This document shows positions 17,772 to 25,549 of a stretch of DNA of 59,125 nt, piece after piece; within the stretch, counting starts at the first letter, position 1; every line of letters begins with the position of its first letter. The stretch comes from CAZKRU01 sp964555235. GTDB taxonomy: Bacteria; Verrucomicrobiota; Verrucomicrobiia; Methylacidiphilales; CAMAQI01. The notes under the pieces were generated by a model that saw only the letters and a list, made by a program, of their open reading frames with translations, had not been told where the DNA came from and did not search any database. The stretch covers positions 1-59,125 of the forward strand of contig CAZKRU010000016.1 in assembly GCA_964555235.1 (NCBI GenBank). The letters are read 5' to 3'. The position numbers and the translations under genes were made by a program.

Positions 17772-17859
17772 TCGCGCGGAGGCGCGGAGACCGCGGAGGG
17801 TTGAGGCCCCTATTGAAAACAAAATGGATCCTCTCGGCGATCTCCGCGCCTCCGCGCGA
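17772..17859. repeat. Perfect 19-bp inverted repeat with 50-base loop
   Basis: The arm TCGCGCGGAGGCGCGGAGA at 17772-17790 is exactly complementary to 17841-17859. It fills the gap between two convergent methyltransferase genes. A partial copy (cgcgcggagtcgcggagag) occurs at 38576-38594. It could act as a bidirectional transcript end, but there is no T-run. Confidence 0.75.
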
Positions 17860-17882
17860 GAAAAATCCTCCCTTAATTATTC

Positions 17883-18497
17883 TTAATCCGATGCCTTAAC
17901 GATAAACCAGGACGGGGCTTCGAAGGGAGGCGGGGTCGATTCTTCGGAGACGAGAATATCGCGACCGATTTGAGTCGCAAATTCGATCACCGCTTTTTTG
18001 ACTCCGAATCGACCAAAGGGGTAATCGCCGTCCTCAAAAAAATCATGACCACCGATGATTCCGCCGACTTTGACTTTCGGATACCAAAGGGCGATATCAT
18101 CGCGGACCGCTTCGTAATGATGTTGCGCGTCGATGTAAACGAAATCGAGGGAGCCCGCAGGAAAATCTTTGGCGGCTTCCGCTGAGGTCTTACGATGAAG
18201 CTTCGAGCGGGCCCCAAATTTCGCCAACTTCTCGCACGCCGTTTGATAATGTTGATTGTGATCCCAATTGGTCAAGTTGTGGCCATCGACATAGGTTCCA
18301 TCGGAGAAATGCATCCAAGGATCAATCGAGTGGAGGCAGGTGCCATTCCAATACTCGAGAATCCATTCGGAAAAGGAGCCTTGAAGTACGCCGACTTCCG
18401 CCCCTTCGCCCAAAAGGCCGGACTGCGTGAGGGTTTTTGGAAAGAGGTCGCGCGAGGCGATGACCGGAATAATTTTTGGAGTGAAGATTCGATTCAC
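17883..18497 (-). CDS. Class I SAM-dependent methyltransferase (Methyltransf_24-like)
   Basis: About 204 residues if translation begins at the GTG at 18497; the open frame continues upstream but runs into the start of the divergent reductase gene. Motif I is AEVGVLQGSFSEWIL (about residues 30-45), motif II is HSIDPWM, and LDFVYIDAQHHYEAVRDDIALWYPKVKVGGIIGGHDF (given here only to name positions about 118-154) holds the YIDA-H-Y metal-type signature of macrocin or catechol O-methyltransferase relatives. Substrate unknown; a sugar or small phenolic is plausible. Convergent with the FkbM gene. Confidence 0.8.
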   Translation of the reverse strand: MNRIFTPKIIPVIASRDLFPKTLTQSGLLGEGAEVGVLQGSFSEWILEYWNGTCLHSIDPWMHFSDGTYVDGHNLTNWDHNQHYQTACEKLAKFGARSKLHRKTSAEAAKDFPAGSLDFVYIDAQHHYEAVRDDIALWYPKVKVGGIIGGHDFFEDGDYPFGRFGVKKAVIEFATQIGRDILVSEESTPPPFEAPSWFIVKASD

Positions 18498-18590
18498 CGA
18501 AGAATGGTGAGCGGCTCTTTGTAATTTGTCTAGAAATCCTTCGCGGCTTCTCCCTTGCCAGAAAGTCCTTGGATTCGTTAAGGTGTCGCC

Positions 18591-19589
18591 ATGTCGAACG
18601 GAATGGTACGCACGTTGAGATTTTCCGCCTTTGGAAAGCCCGAAGAGGTTTTGAGCTTGGATTCGATTCCGGCGGCGGAGGCAGGGGCAGGTCAGCTCAA
18701 AATTAAGATGCAACGTGCTCCCGTGAATCCGGCGGATTTTAATCTGATCGAAGGAACCTATGGAATTCGCCCGGAACTTCCGTGCGTCGCAGGAAACGAA
18801 GGAGCGGGGGAGGTCGTGGCGGTTGGCGCGGGCGTTCAAGGATTTCAAATCGGCGATCACGTGATCTTGGCGGAGCGATGCGGAACATGGCGTCAGGAAT
18901 TGACCTTGGATGCGTCACGCGTCGATCGGGTTCCTCGTGAGTTGGATTGGGAGAGCGCCGCGCAACTTCGCATCAATCCGGCAACGGCGTGGCGGATGAT
19001 GCACGACTTCGTTTCGCTTCAGCCCGGGGATTGGATCATTCAGAACGCGGCGACTTCGGCCGTGGGACGTTCGGTGATACAATTAGCGAAGCGACTTGGA
19101 TTCCACACGCTGAATTTGGTGCGTCGGGAATCCGATGTGCCAGTGCTACAAGCTCTCGGTGGCGATGAGTTCCTCGTTGAAGGATCTGAATTAAAAGGTG
19201 CATTAAAGTCGGCGGCAGCACGTTGTAAGCCGAAGCTCGGATTGAACGCAGTCGGAGGAGAAAGCGCCACTCATCTTGCCAAGTCGCTTGTTTTCGGTGG
19301 AACGATGCTGACGTATGGAGCGATGTCGCGACAACCGCTGACGGTTCCGAATGGACTCTTCATTTTCAATGATCTGCGGATGTGCGGCTTTTGGATCACC
19401 TCGTGGTATCAAGCGTCGACTCGGGAAGCGCGGATGGAGATGTTGGAAAAGCTTGCGACTTTTGCGATGGCGGGGGATCTGAAGCTTCCGGTTGAACGAC
19501 TTTATCCGCTCGCTGCATGGAAGGAAGCCTTGAGGCATGCTTCGCAACCGAATCGTTCCGGAAAAATTCTTTTGGATTTAAGCGCATGA
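18591..19589 (+). CDS. MECR/Etr1-like 2-enoyl thioester reductase (MDR superfamily)
   Basis: 332 residues. It is a medium-chain reductase without structural zinc Cys cluster. The acceptor side has APVNPADFNLIEGTYGIRP (about 43-61) with Tyr57 at the place of the catalytic Tyr of Etr1 and MECR, and the nucleotide site reads WIIQNAATSAVGRSVIQLAK (about 147-166), the AxxSxVG variant typical of that group and selective for NADPH. Likely reaction: reduction of trans-2-enoyl-ACP or -CoA. The stop codon overlaps the ATG of the CbiX-like gene (ATGA), so the three genes up to 20945 form one transcription unit. The operon link with a tetrapyrrole-type gene has no obvious explanation. Confidence 0.85.
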   Translation: MSNGMVRTLRFSAFGKPEEVLSLDSIPAAEAGAGQLKIKMQRAPVNPADFNLIEGTYGIRPELPCVAGNEGAGEVVAVGAGVQGFQIGDHVILAERCGTWRQELTLDASRVDRVPRELDWESAAQLRINPATAWRMMHDFVSLQPGDWIIQNAATSAVGRSVIQLAKRLGFHTLNLVRRESDVPVLQALGGDEFLVEGSELKGALKSAAARCKPKLGLNAVGGESATHLAKSLVFGGTMLTYGAMSRQPLTVPNGLFIFNDLRMCGFWITSWYQASTREARMEMLEKLATFAMAGDLKLPVERLYPLAAWKEALRHASQPNRSGKILLDLSA

Positions 19590-20389
19590 ATTTCTCCAAA
19601 GCAGCCTTGGTGCTCGCGGGACATGGATCGACAGTGAATGCGGATTCCAGTGCGCCAACGCATCTTCACGGTGCGGAAATTCGCCGCCGTAAAATCTTTG
19701 CGGAAGTTCACGAATGTTTTTGGAAAGAAGAGCCGAATTTTCGTTCGGTTTTGGCGCAGGTCGAATCGGAGACAATTTACATCGTTCCGAATTTTATCAG
19801 CAGCGGCTACTTTACAGAGCAGGTGCTTCCGAGGGAATTCGAGCTGGAGGGGACGGTGACGCGCTGCGAGGGCAAAACGATTTATTACAGTGAACCGGTC
19901 GGCTTGCATGAATCCATGACCGAGGTGCTTTTGCATCGTGCCGAGTCGGTGGTCCGGGATTCCGGAGTGCCGCTCCAGGATCTCAAAAAGACATGCCTCT
20001 TTATTTTTGGACATGGGACGACCCTGAACGAAAATTCGACGAAGGTTATCGAAGAGCAAGTCCAACGAATTCGCTCAACGGGACGCTATGGGGACTGTCA
20101 GTCGGCCTATATGGAAGAGTCGCCACTCATCAAGGATTGGAGGACCTTCACGGATCTTCTTGAAATTGTAGCCGTCCCCTTTTTTATTGCAGATGGGTTG
20201 CATTCTTATGAGGATATTCCGGTCCTCCTGGGATTAACCGAGTCGGGTCAACCCCTGAAATCTAAAAATCCTCATTCCATTTCGGGTCGGAAAATTTGGT
20301 ATGCGAATGCGATTGGGACGGAATCGATGATGGCGGATGTCATTCTTGCGCAAGTTCAAAAAATCCATGAAGCCAACCCTCTTTCTTGA
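19586..20389 (+). CDS. CbiX-like sirohydrochlorin chelatase family protein
   Basis: 267 residues from the ATG that overlaps the upstream stop. Two chelatase-fold halves are seen: ALVLAGHGSTVN near the N-terminus (His in GHGS is the metal-binding residue of the fold) and FIFGHGTTLNENS in the middle, each followed by an alpha/beta unit; later VAVPFFIADGLHSYEDIP carries the second His motif (GLHS). This two-domain form fits the CbiX half of DR2241-type proteins rather than short CbiX. The following gene encodes the matching Fe-S half and overlaps by 23 bases. Metal and tetrapyrrole substrate are unknown. Confidence 0.75.
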   Translation: MNFSKAALVLAGHGSTVNADSSAPTHLHGAEIRRRKIFAEVHECFWKEEPNFRSVLAQVESETIYIVPNFISSGYFTEQVLPREFELEGTVTRCEGKTIYYSEPVGLHESMTEVLLHRAESVVRDSGVPLQDLKKTCLFIFGHGTTLNENSTKVIEEQVQRIRSTGRYGDCQSAYMEESPLIKDWRTFTDLLEIVAVPFFIADGLHSYEDIPVLLGLTESGQPLKSKNPHSISGRKIWYANAIGTESMMADVILAQVQKIHEANPLS

Positions 20390-20945
20390 AAAATGGCTGC
20401 GGGAGACTCCCGGCCCTTGGAAAATCGGAGAGGTCGAAATCCGGCCCGGGTATGAGCTGAGTCATGTGGATCGTGATGCGATTCCGACAATCCATCTGAC
20501 ATCACTTCATACATTGATGGAGTGGGTGAAATTGGATGCAGCAGGAAGTTTTCGTCCACTCCGCGCCGCGCCAAATTTGCGGAAGGGGTGGCACTATTCG
20601 GCTGGAACGCTCGAAGAACTGATGGAGGCGCTCGACGTTCTTTATCCGACGGCGATTGCTTATGCGGCCCTGCAATCCGAAGGAAAACTCGACGTCACTC
20701 CTTTTCTTCAAACGGCGGAGCGCCAAACGGGAATGTATCATTGTGCGCGATTGCTCTCGGTGGAAAGCGTTTGTCAGGTTGCGAAGGAGGTGTGTGAGGG
20801 AGGCTGTCTCAAACGCAGACTCTGGGAGCCGGCAAAATCGGAGAGTCGCGGTGCTGCGAACGAACTTCCCTTGCTCTGCGTAGAAGCGTGTAATTATTTT
20901 GTCGCAAAAGCACGCGAGCAGGTGAAGCGGGAAAATTTGGGTTAA
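20367..20945 (+). CDS. DR2241-type Fe-S domain protein
   Basis: 192 residues from the ATG at 20367, inside the end of the CbiX-like gene. The C-terminal half contains six Cys: MYHCARL, SVCQV, EVCEGGC, then LLCVEACNYF, a spacing suited to a [4Fe-4S] cluster as described for the C-terminal domain of Deinococcus DR2241. In that protein the CbiX and Fe-S domains are fused; here they are separate overlapping genes. The N-terminal 90 residues are a small alpha/beta domain. The 3' end overlaps the convergent nagB stop by four bases. Role: probably acts as a complex with the CbiX-like protein. Confidence 0.65.
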   Translation: MKPTLFLEKWLRETPGPWKIGEVEIRPGYELSHVDRDAIPTIHLTSLHTLMEWVKLDAAGSFRPLRAAPNLRKGWHYSAGTLEELMEALDVLYPTAIAYAALQSEGKLDVTPFLQTAERQTGMYHCARLLSVESVCQVAKEVCEGGCLKRRLWEPAKSESRGAANELPLLCVEACNYFVAKAREQVKRENLG

Positions 20946-21724
20946 ACCCGTTGCCACTCCGGCTTATTGGTTTGAACTTCTCGATAGTATTCGCGTAGCG
21001 CTAAAAGCGAAGCGGCGTCATGATCAATGATGGCCGTGGTTTTCGGATGAAGTTGCAGTGCGGAGGCGGGACATTTGGCCGTGAGCGGGCCTTCCACGGC
21101 GAGTGCGATGGCGGAGGCTTTTGCTTTTCCAAAGGCGAGGAGAAGACATTGACGGGAATCCAAAATCGTTCCGATTCCCATGGTGAGCACATGACGGGGG
21201 ACCTGTTCGCCCGGTCTGAAAAATTGCTGATTGGCATTAACCGTCGTCTGAGTCAGGGTTTTGATGCGAGTCCGTGAAGCGAGCGAGGAAGAGGGTTCGT
21301 TGAATCCGATATGCCCGTCATGACCGATGCCGAGCACTTGAAGATCAATTCCCCCCCCTTTTTTAATGAGCGCTTCATATTCCGCGCAATGGCTTTCCAC
21401 ATTCTGTGTTTGGCCGTCGGGAAGATGAACGTGTTTTGGATGCAGATTTACGTGATCGAAGAGATGTTGCTTCATAAAGAAGCGATAGGAACCGGGATGA
21501 TCGGGGGCGATGCCGAAGTATTCATCCAGGTTGAAGGTCGTGACGCCCGAGAAGCAGAGGTTTTCCTCGCGGTGCATTCGGATCAGTTCCCGATAGAGAG
21601 GAATTGGAGTGCTTCCGGTGGCAAGACCCAGAACGGAAGTCGGCTTCTTTTGGATTTGCGATTTGAAATAACGAGCGGCCGTCAAAGCGCCTTCAGCGGC
21701 ATCGCGAACTAAAATGACTTCCAT
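20942..21724 (-). CDS. nagB: Glucosamine-6-phosphate deaminase
   Basis: 260 residues, the normal length. It converts glucosamine 6-phosphate to fructose 6-phosphate and ammonia. Diagnostic segments are LGLATGSTPIPLYRELIRMH (about 33-52, phosphate loop), TTFNLDEYFGI (about 63-73, catalytic Asp) and GIGHDGHIGFNEP (about 131-143, with the Asp-His-Glu set). The final 15 residues form the usual helical tail. No nagA or PTS gene lies beside it, and it converges with the DR2241-type gene. GAGGAGTATCC precedes the ATG. Confidence 0.95.
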   Translation of the reverse strand: MEVILVRDAAEGALTAARYFKSQIQKKPTSVLGLATGSTPIPLYRELIRMHREENLCFSGVTTFNLDEYFGIAPDHPGSYRFFMKQHLFDHVNLHPKHVHLPDGQTQNVESHCAEYEALIKKGGGIDLQVLGIGHDGHIGFNEPSSSLASRTRIKTLTQTTVNANQQFFRPGEQVPRHVLTMGIGTILDSRQCLLLAFGKAKASAIALAVEGPLTAKCPASALQLHPKTTAIIDHDAASLLALREYYREVQTNKPEWQRV

Positions 21725-21789
21725 GGATACTCCTCGTTCGTAAAAACTTTCTGAAAAGTAGTTCTAGCAAAGGGAAACGGCTTCTCCAG

Positions 21790-23127
21790 CTATTTCTCCG
21801 TGCGGCGTTGTTTTCGGATTTCTGCCCAACGCGCGAGGCGTTCGCCAATCTCTTTTTCGTAACCTCGGGTGGTCGGTTCGTAAAACTTGACCCCTTCAAT
21901 TCCAAAGCCGTGGTTGGAAATTCCCTCGGGGGCATCGTGACTATATTCGTAGCCGGCACCGTGACCTATTTTTCGTGCTCCCGAATAATGAGCATCTCGC
22001 AATTGTTTTGGAACGGCGACGGTTCTCTCTTTTTTGACAAATTCAAGAGCGGCATCGATTCCGAGATAAGCGGCATTACTTTTCGGAGCGGTGGCGAGAT
22101 AGACCGTTGCTTGAGCCAGCGGAATTCGACCTTCGGGCATTCCGATAAATTCCAAGGCTTGTTGGGCCGCGACCGCGACCATGATTCCACGCGGGTCCGC
22201 CATTCCGATATCTTCCGAGGCGAGAATCACGAGCCGTCGCGCGAGAAAGCGAGGGTCTTCGCCGGCTTCGATCATTTTGGCGAGCCAGTAGAGCGCGGAA
22301 TCCGGATCACTTCCTCGCACGGACTTAATAAACGCAGAAATGGTGTCGTAATGTTGATCTTCATTTCGGTCGTAGAGGACGATCTTGCGCTGAACACAGG
22401 CTTCGATCGTCTCCTGATCAATCATCACCTCGTTGTCGGCATTGGAGACCGTGGTGAGGGCGGCAATTTCCAAAGCATTGAGTAATCGTCGGGCATCGCC
22501 TTCACAGGTGTTGATCAGATGGCGACGTGCTTCCGGCGCGATGCGAACTTTTTTCTGTCCGAGGCCGCGCTCGGAATCTTGCAGGACTCGGTCGATTAAT
22601 CCTTCCAATGAAGATTCGGTCAGCGGTTCCAATTGAAAAATTTGAGAACGCGAAACGAGCGGGCCGGTCAGGTAAAAAGAGGGATTGTGAGTCGTGGCTC
22701 CGATCAGGCGGATATTACCGGATTCTACATCCGGAAGAAGCACATCTTGCTGGGCCTTGTTAAAACGGTGTAACTCATCGAGAAACAAAATCGTCCGTTC
22801 TCCTGAAGTGCGCAGCCGTTGCGTGGAAGTGGCTAGGGCTTTGCGAACATCTTGAACGGTGGCTTCGACCGCGTTGAGTCGTTCGAAGCGGCATTGGGTT
22901 CGATGTGCGATCACTTCGGCTAGAGAGGTTTTTCCAGTTCCGGGTGGACCAAAGAAAATGAGGGAAGAAATTCGATCGGCTTCAATCTGACGACGCAGCG
23001 GCTTTCCCGGCGCAAGGAGATGCTCCTGACCCAAGTATTCCTCCAGCGTGCGAGGGCGAAATCGCGCCGCGAGAGGCATTCGCGCCGGATCTGTCGTTAC
23101 TGCGGGTGAAGCAAAAAGATCTTCCAC
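21790..23127 (-). CDS. rarA: Replication-associated recombination protein A (RarA/MgsA AAA ATPase)
   Basis: 445 residues. It acts at stalled replication forks as a clamp-loader-like ATPase. Walker A is FFGPPGTGKTSLAEVIA (about 58-74), Walker B is ILFLDELHRFNKAQQDVLLP (about 111-130), sensor 1 is LIGATTHNPSF, and the C-terminal tetramerisation part has SDPDSALYWLAKMIEAGEDP around 285-304 and ARKIGHGAGYEYSHD near residue 385. All expected motifs are intact. The start has a normal context (the frame begins MEDLFASP). It stands alone on the minus strand. Confidence 0.95.
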   Translation of the reverse strand: MEDLFASPAVTTDPARMPLAARFRPRTLEEYLGQEHLLAPGKPLRRQIEADRISSLIFFGPPGTGKTSLAEVIAHRTQCRFERLNAVEATVQDVRKALATSTQRLRTSGERTILFLDELHRFNKAQQDVLLPDVESGNIRLIGATTHNPSFYLTGPLVSRSQIFQLEPLTESSLEGLIDRVLQDSERGLGQKKVRIAPEARRHLINTCEGDARRLLNALEIAALTTVSNADNEVMIDQETIEACVQRKIVLYDRNEDQHYDTISAFIKSVRGSDPDSALYWLAKMIEAGEDPRFLARRLVILASEDIGMADPRGIMVAVAAQQALEFIGMPEGRIPLAQATVYLATAPKSNAAYLGIDAALEFVKKERTVAVPKQLRDAHYSGARKIGHGAGYEYSHDAPEGISNHGFGIEGVKFYEPTTRGYEKEIGERLARWAEIRKQRRTEK

Positions 23128-23172
23128 CCGGAAAGGCTCGCGGAAAATCCGGAACTCGCCAAGACCGAATCA

Positions 23173-23264
23173 TTGCCACAAGAGGCACAGAATTTACAAA
23201 ACATTATCCCTTTATCAAAGACCTTAAAATTCCCATTGTGTGATTTCTGTGCATTTTGTGGCAA
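23173..23264. repeat. Degenerate copy of the 54495-54617 inverted-repeat element
   Basis: The left arm at 23173-23202 (TTGCCACAAGAGGCACAGAA...) and right arm at 23236-23264 (...CTGTGCATTTTGTGGCAA) are related to the arms of the element at 54495-54617, with several mismatches and a shorter middle. It lies in the gap before rarA, where it may overlap that gene's promoter. Confidence 0.65.
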
Positions 23265-23277
23265 AACGAATTTCGGC

Positions 23278-23817
23278 TTAACCCAAAAATGGATCGAAAT
23301 GGAGGCGATAGTTCAGTGACTTGGGGCGTTCGCCAATCGGACGGGCCGGATTTCCCGCAACGATGGTGTAAGGGGCGACATCCTTAGTGACAACAGACCC
23401 TGCGCCGATGACTGCTCCGTCACCAATGGTGATTCCAGGCAGAACGATGGCGCGGCATCCGATCCAGACGTGATTTCCAATGGTGATGTCGCCTCCTTGA
23501 TCCGAGAAGTCGAGCGCGCGCGGGTCATGCCCCAAGGTGAGAAGGGTTGCTTCGGGGCCGATGGAGACGTCGTGACCGGTGGTGATTCGATATTTTCGTC
23601 CATCGAAACAACAACCGAAGTTAATGACATTTCGTTCGCCGAAAAAAACTTTACGACCATTCAGAAAGCGGCAACCGGATTGAACGGCGGTCCCCAAGCC
23701 GAAATTTCCCAACCAGCATTGAAGAAATGTGTGACGCAAAAAAGAAAGAGGAAGATGCCCAACAACGGAATTATAGAGAAAAGCGGTCAAGGCACCCAGA
23801 AAAGAGCGAGTCGTCAC
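23278..23817 (-). CDS. Hexapeptide-repeat (left-handed beta-helix) acyltransferase
   Basis: 179 residues. The region about 55-165 consists of hexapeptide turns, including ITIGNHVWIGCRAIVLPGIT (about 121-140) and IGAGSVVTKDVAPYTIVAGNPAR (about 144-166), the standard ending of the WcaF/maltose O-acetyltransferase class. The catalytic His is expected in GHDPRAL or GNHVWIG. It uses an acyl-CoA, commonly acetyl-CoA, to acylate a sugar or related acceptor. The preceding gene on this strand is a TSUP permease 26 bases upstream, so they may be co-transcribed. Confidence 0.85.
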   Translation of the reverse strand: MTTRSFLGALTAFLYNSVVGHLPLSFLRHTFLQCWLGNFGLGTAVQSGCRFLNGRKVFFGERNVINFGCCFDGRKYRITTGHDVSIGPEATLLTLGHDPRALDFSDQGGDITIGNHVWIGCRAIVLPGITIGDGAVIGAGSVVTKDVAPYTIVAGNPARPIGERPKSLNYRLHFDPFLG

Positions 23818-23843
23818 GGAGAGCTTTTAACAGAGGCAGCGAT

Positions 23844-24647
23844 TTAAGTCGAGCGCAGGCTTTTCCAGGCATAATAGACCGTCAATAGAATACCGATGAC
23901 GATAATGATCTGACGCAGCCGTGCGGCAGGAAGTTGTCGAGCGAAGTGCATTCCGAAATAGCCGCCGACCATTGCGGCAAGGGTCATGGCCGGTGCGTAG
24001 TGCCAATCGATTTCCTGGCGGATGACAAAAACAACGCTTGCGGCGAGATTGATTCCGGTTCCGAGGAAGGCCTTGAGTGCGTTCATCTCATGAGGATCCT
24101 TTAATCCACTGAGTGCCAAGCCGGCCAACATGAGAACCCCGATTCCGGCACCAAAGTACCCTCCATAAATTGAAATCATCAACTGACCGCAGAGAAGCCC
24201 CGGACTGAGTTGACTCGGGTGTTGCGAGGCCCAGCGGGTTAAACGTGAACCGAAAGCAAAAATCAAAGTTGCGCCTCCAATCAGAAAGGGAATCAATTTG
24301 AAAAAAAGCTGGTCCGAAGTGATCACAAGAAGCCATGCCCCGAAGATTCCCCCGATCAGACTCGGCACCAAATAGCCGAGCAGGGCGCGGCGGGGGATTT
24401 TTTTTAAATCGGAACGTCCCTGATAAGCCGCAACGGCAGCGGCGGGCCAGAGGGCAAAACTATTCGTCGCGTTGGCAATCGTTCCAGGAATTCCGGCAAT
24501 CGAAGTCATCACGGGAAACGAGAGAAACGTTCCGCCTCCAGCCACGGCATTCACCGCGCCTGCCAGGGCGGAGCTCAAAACAACGAGAATAAAAGGAAGC
24601 ACGGGAGGAGTGTGAAGGGCGAGGGAGCGCTTTGTCAATCCGAGCAA
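23844..24647 (-). CDS. TSUP (TauE/SafE) family permease
   Basis: 267 residues with about eight hydrophobic segments. The first half has SALAGAVNAVAGGGTFLSFP (about 25-44) and the second half has QLMISIYGGYFGAGIGVLML (about 151-170), the two repeated GGGxxxxP / YGGYFGAGxG motifs of TSUP carriers. Such proteins move sulfite, sulfoacetate or similar small organic anions through the inner membrane. Substrate cannot be named. The annotated ATG at 24647 gives a slightly longer N-terminus than usual; a later start near residue 15 is possible. Confidence 0.88.
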   Translation of the reverse strand: MLGLTKRSLALHTPPVLPFILVVLSSALAGAVNAVAGGGTFLSFPVMTSIAGIPGTIANATNSFALWPAAAVAAYQGRSDLKKIPRRALLGYLVPSLIGGIFGAWLLVITSDQLFFKLIPFLIGGATLIFAFGSRLTRWASQHPSQLSPGLLCGQLMISIYGGYFGAGIGVLMLAGLALSGLKDPHEMNALKAFLGTGINLAASVVFVIRQEIDWHYAPAMTLAAMVGGYFGMHFARQLPAARLRQIIIVIGILLTVYYAWKSLRST

Positions 24648-24743
24648 AGCGGTACGGGAGGGCGCGTTGGTGCGGATAAAGCTTTGATATTTTCTTAAAA
24701 AACTCTCAAATGCCGGGTGGTGATAGCACGATATTTAAATTTT

Positions 24744-25323
24744 AAGACACATCCCCATGATGCCGACAAACTGAGTTCGGGCTGTGAAATGCCATGTGTG
24801 AGGATGTCTATTGATTTATCATTTACATCAAAAGCGACGATATGAATTACACTCTTCAACAAGCTACAGAGGCTGATAGGGAATATGCGGTATTCCTTCA
24901 CAAGCGGTGCTATCATGATGTAGTCGTCGCACAATTTGGAAGTTGGGATGACCAGATACAGCGCGGTTTCTTTGAAAAAGAGTGGAATCCCTTAAAGTAT
25001 CAAATCATCGTCGTGGATGGAATTCCTATGGGGATTATCTCTATTGATCGCAATTTAAAACACATTTCTCTATTGGAAATTCGGATTGATCCTCTTTATC
25101 AGAATAAAAAGTTAGGAACCCATATCCTTCATGATCTTTGTTCCGAGGCAGTAGCAAAACATTTGCCGATACGTTTACAGACGCTTCGGAAAAATAGGGC
25201 AAGATCTCTTTATTTAAGGTTAGGATTTCATCAAATTTCTGAAACAGATACTCATATCATCTTGGAGAAAAACAATATTCAACCATGATGCTCCTTATAG
25301 TGCAAGACATGGGGACGTGTCTT
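24744..25323. mobile_element. GNAT gene bracketed by 16-bp inverted repeats
   Basis: AAGACACATCCCCATG at 24744-24759 and its inverse CATGGGGACGTGTCTT at 25308-25323 match at 15 of 16 positions; outside them both sides continue with AT-rich TTAAAT-like sequence. The only gene inside is the acetyltransferase at 24842-25288. No transposase is present. The left end can itself form an imperfect hairpin with 24793-24812. This fits a REP- or MITE-derived cassette moved by an enzyme in trans. Confidence 0.5.
24842..25288 (+). CDS. GNAT family N-acetyltransferase
   Basis: 148 residues. The fold is seen in order: beta1 with YTLQQATEADREYAVFLHKRC, beta4 LLEIRIDPLYQNKKLGTHIL (about 78-97), where QNKKLGT is the acetyl-CoA pyrophosphate loop (Q/RxxGxG/A variant), and the C-terminal NRARSLYLRLGFHQISETD (about 119-137) typical of GNATs. 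Acceptor unknown. The DNA is clearly more AT-rich than its neighbours and the gene is framed by inverted repeats, so it was probably acquired recently. Confidence 0.85.
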   Translation: MNYTLQQATEADREYAVFLHKRCYHDVVVAQFGSWDDQIQRGFFEKEWNPLKYQIIVVDGIPMGIISIDRNLKHISLLEIRIDPLYQNKKLGTHILHDLCSEAVAKHLPIRLQTLRKNRARSLYLRLGFHQISETDTHIILEKNNIQP

Positions 25324-25523
25324 AATATTTAATAAATGAAAAAAGGGAGTGTGGTTTGGCCCCTGGTACGGGAGCGAGGGCGGCTACAAGTTGCGCGCAT
25401 GCGGAGAATGTGGACGTATCTAACTATTCGTTAATTGCTTATTGCAGACGTGTCATGTGAAGGCGGCAGGCCTCAAGATCTGACGAATTTAGGGAAGGCT
25501 GTTCTCAATCCAAAGCTGCTGCT

Positions 25524-25549
25524 GCGCCCTCGGAGAGGTCTCCCTACCA
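25524..25549. repeat. Family A palindromic repeat supplying a stop codon
   Basis: GCGCCCTCGGAGAGGTCTCCC followed by TACCA is the fourth copy of the repeat found at 11075-11105. On the minus strand its TGGTAGGG end contains the TAG stop of the glycosyltransferase gene 25544-26674, so the repeat overlaps the last codons of that gene. Confidence 0.7.
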
